Shown piece after piece: positions 12,236 through 25,689 of a stretch of DNA of 64,000 nucleotides (its first letter is position 1; every line of letters starts with the position of its first letter). Both the position numbers and the translations under genes were made by a program. Under the pieces are notes generated by a model. It ran no database searches. It was not told the DNA's origin and was given only the letters and a program-made list of their open reading frames with translations. The stretch is taken from NCBI GenBank assembly GCA_019914945.1, contig CM034112.1, positions 2,069,001 to 2,133,000 on the forward strand, written 5' to 3'. Origin of the DNA: Typha latifolia. Taxonomy: Eukaryota; Streptophyta; Magnoliopsida; Poales; Typhaceae.

Positions 12236-12256
12236 AAGAAGAAGAAGAAGAAGAAC
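12236..12256. repeat. (AAG)n microsatellite in the GT92 5' leader
   Basis: About seven AAG units, read as CTT in the 5' untranslated region of the GT92 gene. CT-rich leaders are common in plants. Confidence 0.8.
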
Positions 12257-12274
12257 GAAGAACGAAGAGGAATC

Positions 12275-12290
12275 TTGGTATATAGTTGAA
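12275..12290 (-). promoter_or_regulatory. Candidate TATA box of the GT92 gene
   Basis: The minus strand reads CAACTATATACCAAG about 95 bp upstream of the chosen ATG, with the CTT-rich leader between them. Position and motif fit a core promoter; no transcript evidence is available. Confidence 0.45.
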
Positions 12291-12299
12291 GGGATTTGA

Positions 12300-14115
12300 T
12301 TTGGTGGCTAAGGAAATAAAGTAGGATGTTTCCGTTTACGTGATTAATGTATCTCGAGGATTTCTTGATTGGGTTTGAAGCGGAATAAGTAGGTATTTAT
12401 AAAAACCAAAGTAGTACGATTCCCGTTCGGAGAGGGGGGGAAATAGACGAGAAGCCGAGTCGGACTCGGGCCGACGTCAAGGCTGACTGCTATTAGGAGT
12501 AGTGTCCGATTGCCGTATGATTTGCGAGGGAGCAGAGCAGTCAACGTTGCCGAAGAATATGCATATGTTGGTCAACTTAATTCTGTGGGGGGTTTTTTTT
12601 TTAATACAGGAAATGATTATTACTATAGTACTATATATTCTTAAAATATTATAATTACATTGAGATTAAAGTCTAAAGTCTAAGATTGTTAAGAAAAAAT
12701 AATTTATCTTCCGTTACGCGAGGATTTTGATTAAATTCCAAGTGTCGTGAGATTTAACATTTTAAACCTTGAGAAAAAAAAAATTCATATTTTCGTCATT
12801 TAGGTATATCTGTTGATCTTAGAAGTAACCTACGGAAATATTTTGTAAGTATCTCTATAAATTTAGTAATAAATTTGTGTTTGAAAGTGGGGTATTCTAA
12901 GAATTCTAATCATAATTATGACACTTTGAAAAAAATTTCAGACAATGAAATTCCCTTAAATTTAGGGTGTGGTGTGTTACTTTCCTGGGATTAATTAGAA
13001 AGCATCATACTACTCTTCGAACCCAAGTCTAAGCTTCATCATGTGGCGCAAACTAACCAAAATTGACCAAATAACGACAGGCAGATGGGTTATAGAACGA
13101 TCCATCCTAGCCGTCCATCAGCATCACATCATTGGAATATCTTATCCCGAGCAGGCACGGCCGGCTGCTATCCGAGTCGTTATCGAGCTATATATTTTGT
13201 GTTCCGAAAGCTTTCCCGGATATCTGAACTTATCCTTACAGCTTCGACCGTCCACCCGTCATCCGACGGCGGTGATATCAACAAACGCAAAAGGCACGAC
13301 ATCGTTATCGGGCAGTAGAAATAAGCAAGTTTGAGTACGCAAAGCAGCCAGGAATAAAGGTGGAGAATAGAAAGGGATAGCTACACGAAACGAAGGTTAT
13401 TCCAAACGTGGATATGTGGAAAGCCTAAGGCGAATATCTTGCTGTTGTCCAAGTGGGTCCCAAGAGAAGGATAGATTGTGAGTGGGCAAAAAGGGGTATA
13501 ATACACCTGTACAAACTCGGCATAAAGATTCTTTCCAGAATTTATAAAGGAAAAAGATCTCATACTGTTGTGGTCGGTGCCTTCCGTGTGTAATTCTTAA
13601 TGATGGTTAATAACTTAATATGCTTCAGGATTGGAAATTTCTTATGATTAGTAAAGATTACGGTAAATTATGCTTTACCCCATAAAAAATAATTTAACTG
13701 TATTCTGGTTTGATGATGGCATGAATAATTTAGTTAGCAAGTTGTTTATGATGAAAAATATCGACACCAATAATTGATAGAGATAGTTTTGGATCGAAAT
13801 TTTAATGAGTTTATCTGAATGCTTATTAATTGTGATTTGACCAAGTATCATTTTGTCAGTATGGATTCACAGTTTCAAACAGTACAAAATACTTGAAGCT
13901 AATATAACCTATAAAACTCACTAAATCACTAATGCTTTCAAGTCAAAATGAATGTTTTTATTTACATTTGCTCTCGGTACGATTTCAGTCAGTATTAACA
14001 GAATAGAGCACTGCACTAAGAGCTACATCCTGAGTGAACCATCTAGAAATCTACAGTAGAAATTCACCGAACTATACAACTCATCATAAGGAAATTGTAG
14101 CTTGTTCTCCTGTTG
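12300..14115. other. Intergenic: GT92 promoter side and NLP 3' flank
   Basis: Promoter-proximal sequence of the minus-strand GT92 gene, then AT-rich DNA. A more GC-balanced patch at 13025-13330 contains two overlapping open frames, but neither resembles a known domain or shows splice-site context. Nothing else is supported. Confidence 0.5.
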
Positions 14116-17100
14116 TCACTTGTTAGTATCTAGGCTGAAGACTTTGCTTTCTAAGAGATGCATTGAGTTATTGGATTCGGTCGCCTTGATGCTAAGGTTT
14201 GGAACAAGGTGAACTGAAATTTTGATTGTTGGAGCATTAGCTGATCTGCACACATGAATGCACTCCTGTAAATCTGCATCGCATGTAAGTAAAATCCACT
14301 CTGAGTCATCGTCCAAATACTTGAGATTCAGAGAACTAGAACTGGCTATACTAAAACGCCTGGCGATCTCTTCTTTCATATTTTGGAAGCTCCAAGTAGG
14401 CTCCAATCTGAGCCTTACTTTATCACCCCCATACATGGCTTTAACTCTCATGCATTCGTCTGCATTATGCTGTGAAGAGGGTGGACTTACAGAAGAACGA
14501 TGCTTGCCAATGGACTTATGGTTTTCAGATCCTGTCAGACATATTGGTGCCTCTTGAACTGAGAGATGCACATCTACGTCACTATTTTCTATTCGGGGAT
14601 CTGCAGTCTGTGATGACTGCTTAGCCCCAGAACAACAAGAGTGGCTGGAAGCAGAATTTTGGCTGCCTGACGTCGGGGAGGGAGAAGTTGATGAGGTATG
14701 ATGACTAGATTTAGGATGTTGCTGTTTGGTGGCATCTGGATGATCTTTTTCACTAACAGGGGGAGAAGTTCTGTTTCCTGAGACATTATTAGCTGATCTA
14801 GAGGCCTTTGCTATATTCTTGCGAAGGGAAGTAAGAAGTTCTATGTCAGCACCATGAACCGAGTCAATCACGAGCTGCAACTTCTTTAATGAGTGATCTA
14901 CTTTCTTTATCTTCCGTGATGGCCACCGAGTTATTCCATGCCGCCTGCATATTCTCTTCAGAGTAGTAGGACACACTGGAAAAGAGAACAAGGTTTAGAG
15001 AGAAAACAGAAAGTCAAAATTTGAGGACACGAGATTGTTGTTTAATAAATTAATGCACTAAGAATTTGGCCATTCACATATGTGAAAATTTTTATAGTGG
15101 CATGGAACAAGTAGAGATAATGATATAAATGATCACAAAAAATGCATTCATCACTTCAAAATCTTTTACAATCAGAGGGAAAGTATACACTGAGAGCTTC
15201 AAGAACATCTGAACCATTTCCAAGAAGAAAAAGAGATTCAACAGTGTGAAAAAAATATTCTGCATGAAAGGAATACTGGTACACATGGTTATATTAACTA
15301 AAAGTTCATGTATGAGATCCTTATGACAAGTCCATCTGTTGCACTAGACCAAACAGCATCTATATAATTAATGTTCTAACAGCATCCTATATTTTTATGT
15401 ATCCTTCCAACATGTTCTAGGTTTATGTTTTAATATTCATCCATACTGAAGTAAGTATCGCCCCTATGACTATGACCAATTGTCTCTATTTATACAGTGA
15501 TATCACTTGAGGAAACGATACTGACATATATTATAACAAGATATGACTGTCGGATTGAAGTTTAATTTTATCAAGCAGACAATAAGTCCCATTTGTTATT
15601 CACCATTATACAGACCATATAACATATAATGCTGCTACATGCCTACATTTTGTTTAACATTTACGGACATAAAAATACAGTTGTATCTAGGATCTATTTG
15701 GTATTGAACACCACTAACCTCCAAGGCTCTTAGCAGCGTCCTTCAGGCTACCGGCAAAGTATTGTCGAAGAACTTGAAAACTGACAGTCTTCTCTGTCTT
15801 CATTCGTCTTTTCTCTTTTGTTTTCCTAGAATTTTGAAAGCTGTGAATACCATTTATGGATTCTTTGTTACTTTTAACCAAATCCTGGTGAAGCTGACTA
15901 AACTCTGTGAATACCTTTTCTGAAGGTAGTAGCCCCTCTAACTTACTTGCGTGAGTTGTGACAGTGAATCCTCCAATTTCATTCTTACCAAATTCCAAAA
16001 GACTTGGTTCTTTTTGCTTGGACTGCAGTAAACTCGTGATCCAAGATGATCCCTCCACGGATGGCTCTGCCATATAATTTCTAACTGAAAAGTTGTCAAT
16101 AATTTCTTGTCCTTGAACTTCATTAGAAACATACATATCAAAAGGAACATTGGATGAATTCAATTTGCTTATTTCTAAGTTAGCCTCATCCTCCAGTTCT
16201 TTGGATGTAACAACACGTAAAGTCTGGCAAAAACTTTGTAGCGTGCTAGACAATGAATCAAGCATCAGCTTCTGTTCCTCAAATTCTATGCAGTTAGTGG
16301 GTAGAAAGAACTCTAATACAAAGTCAGCTGTCCCAGTAAGAGTACTTCGCAGGCGGATTGCAACTGCACCCTTTAGATTGAACATCCTAGCATGATGAGA
16401 CAGGGGATATTCTGACTTACTGGAAGAAGCTATATCCAACGAAAAACATGGTTCATTTGTCATGAAAGCTCTGCCTGCCACACCTTGTCCTCTTAACAAG
16501 TGATGTTCAGAGCATGCCTCGTGAAAATTTAAAACTGAAGGGTCATTCACATAAGATGCAGCATCAACAGTAGAGAAGCAGTACTTGTAGTTCTCATCGG
16601 AATGCCGGCTGCCTCTTTTACCTTGTTGAGCACATGAAATCCAAGTTTGAGCTAATGGCAGTTTGTGCGTCTTACAAACGGCAGTTAAGACTTCTAGTAT
16701 CTCAGGTAGAATAGCTTGGTAGGACGCACTATTTATCTGAAAAAGGAATAACCACTCTCATTACTTGAGTAAACATAAAGGATTTCCTATCTCAATTTGT
16801 AGCATGTCAGCTCACCTTTACATGAGGGATACTTGAAACTCCAGAACTTCTGAGATCAACTGCCTGAAATAATAGCTTCATTTAGCAAAAATCTAGAAAA
16901 AGAAAAAAATTGCCACCATTTGACCACGTCTTGCATTTTCTATTACCATCCAAATATTACATTCTTCACAGAAGAAGTTATAATCATGCGTACACTATAT
17001 TGGCAGTTATCTGGGATCAACAATGCAAAACTTTAAAAGTACGAAAAGTATCTTAAATATAAATGAAGCATGGCTACCTAAGTCCTATATCCTAAGGTTT

Positions 17101-18262
17101 TGGCCAAAGGTTTCTTCTTTGAAACTAGCATAAGAAAATAATTCTGCACAATAGAAGATAAAAGTACTTTCAGGAATTATAGAAGGGAAGAGTCAGACAT
17201 AGGAAAGTAGAAAGGAAAACAGCAGCAATTTACAGCATTAGAGTCAACATATATATTGCACGCATGGTACAAATAACATGAGACATAGTATGGCGGAATT
17301 ATATATGACAGTACAGTACATAGAATCAGAAGGACAAGATGTATCTGAACCTGGAGAGCACTGCAGATGCTATTTAATTCAGAAGTGTAATTGGTCTTCT
17401 GCATTGTCATGATAACTTCCACAACACCCAGGCAAGAGCAATTGCCTTGTTCAAACACAGGAAGCGCTACTGATCCACGAACATTAAAATGTTGAGCATA
17501 ACTAAGACGCGGATACTCATAGCTGCTAAAGAATTGAACATCTGGTGTCCATTCAGGCAACTTTCCCAAAAAGACTCTTCCAGGCAAGCCCAGTTTCCCA
17601 CCTGAGCTCCATTCAACTGAGAACTGGTAATTTGTGGATACCTCCCTATAATGCACAAGCTTCTCACAGTTGGGATCTAGCGAGAATGGTTGGCCACAAG
17701 TTGTCAGAACGAGTTGGTTTCCGCTCTTTATAGGCACCCATAGCTGAACAAGAATATTAGCAGCTATTTGGGTCTCCTTAATATAACTTAGAGCGTTCAT
17801 GAATCTCTCCTTTACAGTAGTAGTGGAGCAGCTCGGCTGGATCCACCAACTAGTTCCAAGATCAGGCCTTGAGCTACTGTTTTTCAATTCGCGTGGCTGA
17901 TCCGAGTACATTACTTGCTTGATGGTATTCGAATCAAGTACCTGTGTTCTATCAAAATCCTCCATTTTTGTTTCGCCTATTAGTGGATTTGCAGGCATAG
18001 CTGACCTTTGTGTATCAACTTGGCTATTATTTTCCAGGAGCACAGGATCTGCACTATCGCTGACTTCAAAAAGAGGTGAAAAGTTCAACAATGAATCGAA
18101 GGAATTTATCGACCGAGGGGTATCGATTTGCAAGGCATCAGAAGAATTCGGGAACTCCAACCAGCCATCTCCCAATAGAAAATTATCTAGCATGTTTAAA
18201 TCCACTGGGCCATTCGAGAGAGCAAGTCCTGATGAGCTACCAGCCTGAGGACCCTCCTCCAT
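14116..18262 (-). CDS. NLP: NIN-like protein (NLP) transcription factor, RWP-RK and PB1 domains
   Basis: Exons, reading down the minus strand: 18262-17351, 16863-16816, 16736-15719, 14975-14116. They join in phase to 945 aa, a normal NLP length. NLPs are nuclear regulators of the primary nitrate response. The N-terminal half is the GAF-like NLP region ([48 protein letters not shown]; second block GVAGRAFM). The RWP-RK DNA-binding domain spans about residues 632-690 ([37 protein letters not shown]). A Ser/Pro-rich linker leads to the PB1 domain at about 835-915 ([31 protein letters not shown]), used for oligomerisation. Residue Ser209 in LVHYREVS matches the position of the nitrate-dependent CPK phosphosite of Arabidopsis NLP7 (YRxxS), which suggests the same control. 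The subgroup was not determined. Confidence 0.93.
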
Positions 18263-18840
18263 GACTAAATTTCTTTAGAATGTCATCAAACAGTTTCAAC
18301 CATATCAATACCTATAAAAGAACCATCATATAAGATCCACCCCCCACCCCCCCCAAAAAAAAAGAACAGATAGAAGAAAGACAGAAAGAAGCTAAGATAG
18401 TACTAAGAATCCGATGGTAGAAATGAAATGCAACACCAATCCTAGCTTGATTTCCCCCATCCACAAACCATGATCTATGGAAGTCAGAACTACAGATAAA
18501 AATCTATCATCTTAGCAAAGAGCAGTAGAAAAAGGAGCACAAAGCTAGTTTCCAAAATCTCTCTTATTTTTACTCTGAAACCAAGGCCAAAAGGGCTTTT
18601 GTTGGCCAAAACTCCATCAGGGTATCTTGCAATAGTAACCCAGAGCAAGTGTAACAAAGAAATCAACCAACTTACTATTTTTCCTTCCTCTCTGGACGCT
18701 ACTTATGAGATGGATCTTCTCCTCTTGTTCATTCCCAAAAGCATCTCTGCTGAATCCTGGAATCAAATAGGTGGTCTCTCTCTGATGCACCTCAGATAAA
18801 ATAATACTTCTTCCAACCAATCCCAGTTCGTTACTAAAGT
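18263..18840 (-). promoter_or_regulatory. NLP 5' leader and proximal promoter
   Basis: Sequence upstream of the NLP start codon. It contains a C/A tract at 18337-18361, which reads as T then G runs on the coding strand, two G-runs of six or more. The leader may be spliced, but no acceptor is clear. Confidence 0.4.
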
Positions 18841-21735
18841 CAAACTAATATTAGAATTGAGTTGTGTGGAAGAGGTGGATTCTCAAGTTTTAGAAAAACT
18901 CTCTCTTCCCAATTTCAAATACAATGAATGAATGGCAGGGTCAAGAAGGAGAGGCTAGAGCAATCGAACAGGCGGTTTCCTAGAAGAGGACAATGATTGG
19001 GTCCCTACTGTGCTAACCTATTGTGTCCCGTGGTGGGGCAGGTTAGATTCTGTCTACGACCGAAGAAGGGAACAATAGATTATTATTATTATTATTATTA
19101 TTATTATTTTCCTTTAGATTCTCGAGGGTGCTGATATTTTCAGAGTTTTTTGGGTTGGGGGCGGGGGACCAAATTAGACCTATTTTTAATTTTATTTATT
19201 GAAATAGTTTACCCCCTAAATTTAATAGCAAAAGTTTCAATTTCACTGTACCTCTAAATAAAATGCTAAATTATTAAATATTTTATCCAATTAGAAAATA
19301 AAATATTAATCAGATCAATATTTTTTTAAAATAAATGTATTTATAATTAATTTTTTATTGAAAAAATAAATATTAAATAATTCGGTGATTTACTAGAAAA
19401 AGTATATACATATAAAACTTTGGAAAGTGTTTTATTATTGAAAATTGTTTTATTATTGAAAATACTAAATGAGAAAGATAATAGGTAAAAATATAAAGAA
19501 AATTTTATAATCCCCGTACATTTATATTCGATTATCTATTTTAGTTATAAGATATATAATCATGAAAATACTAAATAGATCTATAAATCAGAATAACATA
19601 GTATATTTCTCGGAGATGCTCAAAATCACCCACACACAAAATAAAAAATATTAGAGCTCCTTCAAATTTTATTTCTAAATTTCTTCTTTTTTTTTAGTTT
19701 TTTCTAAGAGAACGCTCAACTTTTCAATATTTTTTCATATAAAATTAAATATGATTAGACTTTTACTTTTGGTTCGAAGAAAATACTAAACTTATCAACG
19801 TTTTATGCAGAATTTACTAATTTTGGTATTAAGTTTAGGTAGAATCTATTTGAGAAAATAAGTTTTAAAGAGGGCTAATTTGGTCAAACACTCATATTTT
19901 TTAATGAGAATCACTTTTTTATTACTATATATTATCCCCTAAAATCAAACCATGCCTTAGATTTTTATTTGCATCGCTTTGCTTTATGGTTCAGACTAAT
20001 GTGACCCTTGGAATAAGGGCAATCATGTGATATATATATTTATTTGTTTGTCTCAAATAAGAATTTTATTTTATGACTAATCATTTTATATTCAATTTTA
20101 TTTGGAATAAAAGTATAATAATTATCTAAAGGAAGAGATAGAAAAAATATATTTTATTTTTTATAAAATTTAGAATAAATATTTTTTATTTGATATATAA
20201 TAGGGTAATATGATAAATATATATATCAGGAGTAAATTGTTAATTGAGTTAGTATATGATATAAGATGTAATTTGATAAATAGTATTTGTATTTTGTAAT
20301 AGCCGTCGTTTTGGAATAAAAGATTGTATTATAAAATTTAAGAAAAAAAGTTATTCCTAAACAAATGAAAGGAGACTCTATTACCTGCCATCTAATTTTT
20401 CACATTAGTATAAACCACAAGGAATGCAAAATAATAAAATAAAATTTAAATGATTGGTTATTTATCTTTTTGAACTTACGGTTCTATGTTTTAAAATTAA
20501 GCAGTCAAATTAAAAAATAGTTGAGAGTCTTTAACAATTTGTTTAAGGCAAAAAAAGTATTAGCACCAATAATAAATTAATTGATTCTAATATTTACATC
20601 GTTAATTTTTAATTAAGAAAAAACTTACAGCATTCATCCTGATAGTGCATGTTGTTATAATATTCCAATATTTATTTTTTTAGTTATGTTGGTCGCCTTT
20701 ACTTTTTCTATTTAAGAAAACGGATGAAATTATGTCCAGGTGCAAAATTCCGAAAAATTCTCATTAAAAAGAGAAAAAAATGTAGCAGTTGGATGAGTTG
20801 GTTCCTCCTCTAATATTAAGAAGGTTGCAGAGTCCGTAGTAATTATTGAGGAGTAAATTATTTGATGGCATAGCTCAAGAGTTTGACACGATAGATTTGT
20901 CATACTATAAATTTGAGGAGCAACTCAGTAACGCGATAATTTAGAGTGTTGTCTCAATGACGTTTAATTTGACATAATAACATATAATTTGATAGAGCCT
21001 AAGTATCTATATATCTAGAGAGGTTAACCTCTTGTCTAATATTTATCTAGTCTTCGAGCTTAAGAAAGAAAATGATGGCTCATTTTCATACAGACCCCTT
21101 TATTTATTTACTGTGACATGTTAACCTTTTAACTATTTTAAATTCTGAAAGACCCCTTCTATTAATTATCCATTATATTTTTCCACTAAAAAAAGTATAA
21201 GTAACCCAAATATAAAAGGATTACTTTAATTACTTCTTATTCTTCCAGACTTTTTAACAATTTTAGTTGTCTATAGAAGCAACCTACAAAATTGTTAAAC
21301 CTTCGCATTTATAAAGAGGAAGGAAACTGGATTAATTATAATCTGAGTGTGACAACTTCTATAAATAGTTCTACTAACATTACAGAGCAAGAAAAAAAGA
21401 CATAAAACATGATGAATCAAGATGCCCAATCAGAATACCACAAACACATGAAGCATAATGTCATGAGGAAGGCAAGCAAAGGAGATTGCACTTATAATAC
21501 AACAGTACAAAACAACTGTGTGTTGAAAATAGGCAAGCAAACACATTGGACTAGATATTCATGTTTGATAGTGTGAGGTGGAAACAAACATCAACACAAA
21601 AAGTTCGACTAGATTTTCATGTTGGATAGCGCTATTAAAATAGCACACTTTGACTCTGGACTCGTATGCCCCTGTAAACATCATTGTGGCATTTTTTTCA
21701 TGCATTTGAGATTGACATGGAAATCCATTGGTTTC
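18841..21735. other. AT-rich intergenic spacer between NLP and catalase
   Basis: No supportable gene. Contains an (ATT)n microsatellite at 19080-19108 and long AT-rich stretches. The segments near 20040-20110 and 20300-20380 show weak inverted similarity (both with ATTTGTTT and a long ATTTTAT block) and may be the arms of an old MITE. The last 350 bp are the catalase 3' flank. Confidence 0.5.
19080..19108. repeat. (ATT)n microsatellite
   Basis: About nine ATT units. Confidence 0.9.
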
Positions 21736-24700
21736 TCACATGCTTGGTTTGATGCTGAGTCGAGTAGCCAATTTTTGACCCAGAGACTTGTCGCACTGCA
21801 TCAACGGTAGAATAGAGGTCAAGAAACCAAACCTTTAATGTTAATTGTAAAAGTTCTGATTACCACAATCTTGCAATTGGAGCTTAACTCGATCTGATAC
21901 AGACTTAGATATCTTCAAAGAGATACAGAAATTTACCTTGGACCAGTATGAGATCCAGATACTGCGGAGTTCGTGGGTGACACGAGGATCGGATAACGCC
22001 TCAATCCAACGCTGGATGAAACGCTCTTGCCTATTAGAAAATAGAAGGAAAAAGAAGTGATCCAAAGTTCAGGAAATTTGCTATGAAGGAAAAAAATCGT
22101 GAAAATAAGAGTGAAAGAAGTCAAAAACCTGGCTGGATCAAAGGAACGATATCTTTCCCCAGGCTGTTTGAAATTATCCTCCTTCTCAATCACACACTGC
22201 ATTCACCAGAAAAGAAAAATATAAAGTCTCTCCCTAAATAAGCAAGCATAACCATATCCAATTTGGTTGTTCACTCTGAAAACTTCAGGCAGGGGGGGGG
22301 ATCAACAAAATAATAAAAAATCCTTCAAGTAATTTGCACCTACTAAGTGGGTTCAATAACAAGAAGCTAGTTTAACATGAATTGTCATACTAATAAATGT
22401 ACTATCTTGGTGAGCAACATGCATAACAATTGTACTGACAGATAGAACATAATAATAGCAACAGCTTAGTAATTCAAAAAATCATCATATGAGTGCATTT
22501 TAAGATGGGATGGGATACCATCCACTTTACAGAACTCACATTGGAAAGAATGGAGAAGGCACCTAGCAGGCTGTGGCAATCACAACCATGCAGACAACAT
22601 AGAATCAAGTGACGACATAAGACAAGGAAAAAAAATTTATTGGGCATTGGCGGCATATGAATTTTTTCGATTCTCAAGACTTAACATGAAAGAGTTTTTC
22701 TCCAGTAAAAAAGCATTTAGTATTTACAGATTCTATGCAAGTATTTTAGAGGAAGTCATACTAGTGCAATGGCCTTCAACAGATGGGTGCAGAAGAATTT
22801 TAGAATAAGAATGTGCATGAGGACTAGCAATTCCTTCAACAAAGAACTATTTCAGTGCAGAAAAATATCCTAAGAAACTTACTTTCTCACGCTTCCCAGT
22901 GAGAACACGGGGAGGAATCGGGAACATCTCAGCATGTCCAACAGGATCATACCTTGAAGGGAAATAATTGACCTACAAACCACATTAGATGAGTGCAAAA
23001 GGATTCTCATATTTGAACTAGACAACTACATTAAGTTCTCCATGCCTTTCCAACTATCCTGAAAACAACGAAATAGAAAGAAATTGGAAGGACGAATACC
23101 TCCTCATCCCTGTGCATAAAATTCATAAAGCCGTCATGGTGATTATTGTGATGAGCACATTTTGGTGCATTCACTGGAAGCATCAAATAGTTTGGCCCCA
23201 GTCGGTACCTCTGAGTATCAGCATAAGAGAAAATTCTCGTCTGAAGTAATTTATCATCCGAGTAATAAATTCCAGGCACTATAATTGCTGGACAGAAAGC
23301 AAGTTGTTCATTTTCTGCAAAGAAGTTATCAATGTTCTTATTTAAAACCATTCGCCCAACTGGCTGGAGAGGAATGATATCTTCTGGCCAGATCTTGGTG
23401 ACATCAAGCAGGTCAAAGTCAAATTTATCTTCATGTTCTGGATCAATGGTCTGGATGAAAAGCTTCCACTCTGGATATGTTCCAGCTGCAATAGAATCAT
23501 ACAAATCCTTGGTAGCATGACTGTGATTACTGCCTCCAACAGTCACAGCCTCGTCCTCCAGCAAGCACCTCACACCACACGTTGGTTTCCAGTGGAACTT
23601 CACATAATGAGCTTTTCCGTCCTTATTGATTAAAGTGTAAGTGTTCACACCAAAACCTTCCATGTGCCTATAGTTTGCAGGAACACCAACATCATCAAAT
23701 AGGAAGGTGAACATGTGCAAACTCTCAGGGTGGTGTGAGAAGAAATCAACGATTCTCCAATTTTCTTGGATGTGGGACTTTGGGTTTGGCTTAAGAGAAT
23801 GGACCATGTCAGGAAATTTCATTCCATCACGGACAAAAAACACTGGGAAATTGTTTCCAACAAGATCAAAGTTACCCTGGAACAATAGGACGTAACACAT
23901 GAGACTGAAACGAAGTTTAACAGTTGAAAAATATTGTAGCCTTTTGGTTCAAATTGCTCCAATGAAACAAGCAATCTACTTTCAGATCAGATCTATAGCT
24001 TGATATAACTAAGTTCTAGAAACATAAGAAACCATATAAATATGAAAGAAGCAGAAAAGGTGACTTAGTGCATGATAGAAGAAATCAACTCCTAAATCGA
24101 TAGTGCAACCTACTGTAATGGAGCATATGCATATGATGATCCAAACTTTACCTCTCTGGTGTAGAATTTCACTGCAAAACCACGTGGATCTCTCAAGGTT
24201 TCAGGACTCCCACGCTCGTGAATAACAGTAGAGAATCGAACAATTAGTGGAGTCTGGACTCCTGGTGCTCGAAGGAAATCAGCACAGGTAAGGTGAGAAA
24301 CATCATGAGTCACCTCAAAAAAGCCCTTGGCACTAGCTCCCCTAGCATGAACGACACGCTCAGGGATGCGTTCCCTATCAAACTGAGCAAGTTTTTCAAT
24401 CACATGATAATCCTCAAGGAGTATAGGTCCTGTTCAATGGAAGCACACACAAATAAATAAATAAATAAAAATCAGACCATGATAGTTTCATATACAGATT
24501 GTTTCTTCATAATTTTAATATAGCCATCTCCATAAAATTGTACAGAAGCCCACTAAACATTATGCAAATTACCTCATTGTAATTTAATCTATGAGAAAGC
24601 AAATAAAATTGACCTCCCCAAGAAAAGGGGTTTTCATTTGTAAGAATCAATTAAATTCGTGAATCCGTCGCCAAAATCCGATTTCTTTACCTCTAGATCC

Positions 24701-25013
24701 GACCGTGAGAGAAGAATTGTTGTTCCAAATGGGCGCGCCGGAATTAGTAGTCCAGAAATTGGAGTTGTTCACACTCGATGGGCGATGCTGCGATAAAAAT
24801 AAAATTAAATTAAAAAAAAAAGAGCACAGCGATCCAGTTAGAAACATCAAACCAACTCGATCATAAAACTCCACCGGAAACAAAATAATTAGATCATCTG
24901 AAACTTAAAACACAAACGCGTAGTAGCCCAAAGAAAACCTTCGAGGGCCTAAAAGTATCTATTTGTTTTAGAGGGGAGGAACGAGGAAAAGATGGTACCT
25001 TGTAAGGATCCAT
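21736..25013 (-). CDS. CAT: Catalase (heme, monofunctional, peroxisomal)
   Basis: Eight exons on the minus strand: 25013-24999, 24787-24691, 24429-24152, 23876-23100, 22972-22883, 22196-22129, 22030-21937, 21795-21736. They give 492 aa, the standard plant catalase length. The enzyme turns hydrogen peroxide into water and oxygen, mainly in peroxisomes. Visible hallmarks are MDPYKHRPSS at the start, the catalytic His65 in [14 protein letters not shown], Asn138 in [11 protein letters not shown], and the proximal heme tyrosine in [14 protein letters not shown] (expected Tyr348). The C-terminus SIKPSM matches the family pattern, with the internal QKL-type peroxisomal signal nearby. A tiny first coding exon of 15 nt is used. 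All key residues are intact, so a functional enzyme is expected. Isoform class was not resolved. Confidence 0.97.
24456..24474. repeat. (AAAT)n microsatellite in catalase intron 2
   Basis: Four to five AAAT units. Confidence 0.7.
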
Positions 25014-25291
25014 GGCCGATCTCTATTCCTTCTGTTCCTATCTTGGGCTCTCTCTTAGAACGATGACTCTTTAGCTTAAATCTCAAGATAGAGTAAGGAC
25101 AAATTTGCGCCGTTTTCTGTGACATCTCTGGGTCCCGCAAAGAGATCGGCACGACTGCGATCGATCAATGATAGCGAGAAGTTTTGGATATACACCCCTT
25201 TGAATGTTTTATTTGCAATTAGCTCTATAATAGAGTTCGTTTCGTATACATTCGGAAAAACTAATCCGAAATTGCAAACATGCTCTTCTGA

Positions 25292-25464
25292 ACGGCTTTT
25301 GCAATTTAATTATATTAATTTGTTTAATATAGCATATAAAATGGAGTATATATATTTTCTATCGGCTATGTATTTTATTATAATCAAACACACATATGTA
25401 CCATATATACTAAAGTATATTATTTTAAATTAAAAAACTAAATATAATTGAATTGCAAAAGCCT
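25292..25464. mobile_element. MITE copy 1 upstream of catalase, 9-bp target-site duplication
   Basis: The ends GGCTTTTGCAATTTAATTAT and, inverted, GGCTTTTGCAATTCAATTAT match over about 23 bp with one mismatch. The flanks are CTCTTCTGA (25283-25291) and CTCTTCTAA (25465-25473), eight of nine identical. A 9-bp duplication suggests a Mutator-type element. Confidence 0.72.
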
Positions 25465-25527
25465 CTCTTCTAAATGTTCCGATGATATGCAAGATAATTC
25501 AATTTTATAATCACTTCAGTGAAACCA

Positions 25528-25689
25528 GCTTTTATGATATAATTTTATTTTAATTTTTTAATTTATAATAATAAAGTTTTGTGTGCACCGTATATGTAAA
25601 TTATATTTACTTTTATTATAAAAATATATATATACTTAACTTTATATACTAAATTAGAAAATATAATATAATTAAACTGTAAAAGCTCC
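25528..25689. mobile_element. MITE copy 2 upstream of catalase, related to copy 1
   Basis: Starts AGCTTTTATGATATAATTTT and ends in the rough inverse (ATTAAACTGTAAAAGCT). Its left part, with ATTTTTTAATTTATAATAAT, matches the complement of the right half of the element at 25292-25464, so the two are family members in opposite orientation. A target-site duplication was not recognised. Confidence 0.55.

Noticed and set aside
13041..13334. 97-codon plus-strand open frame
   Set aside because: No recognisable motif, overlapped by a second frame, and located in the upstream region of the GT92 gene.
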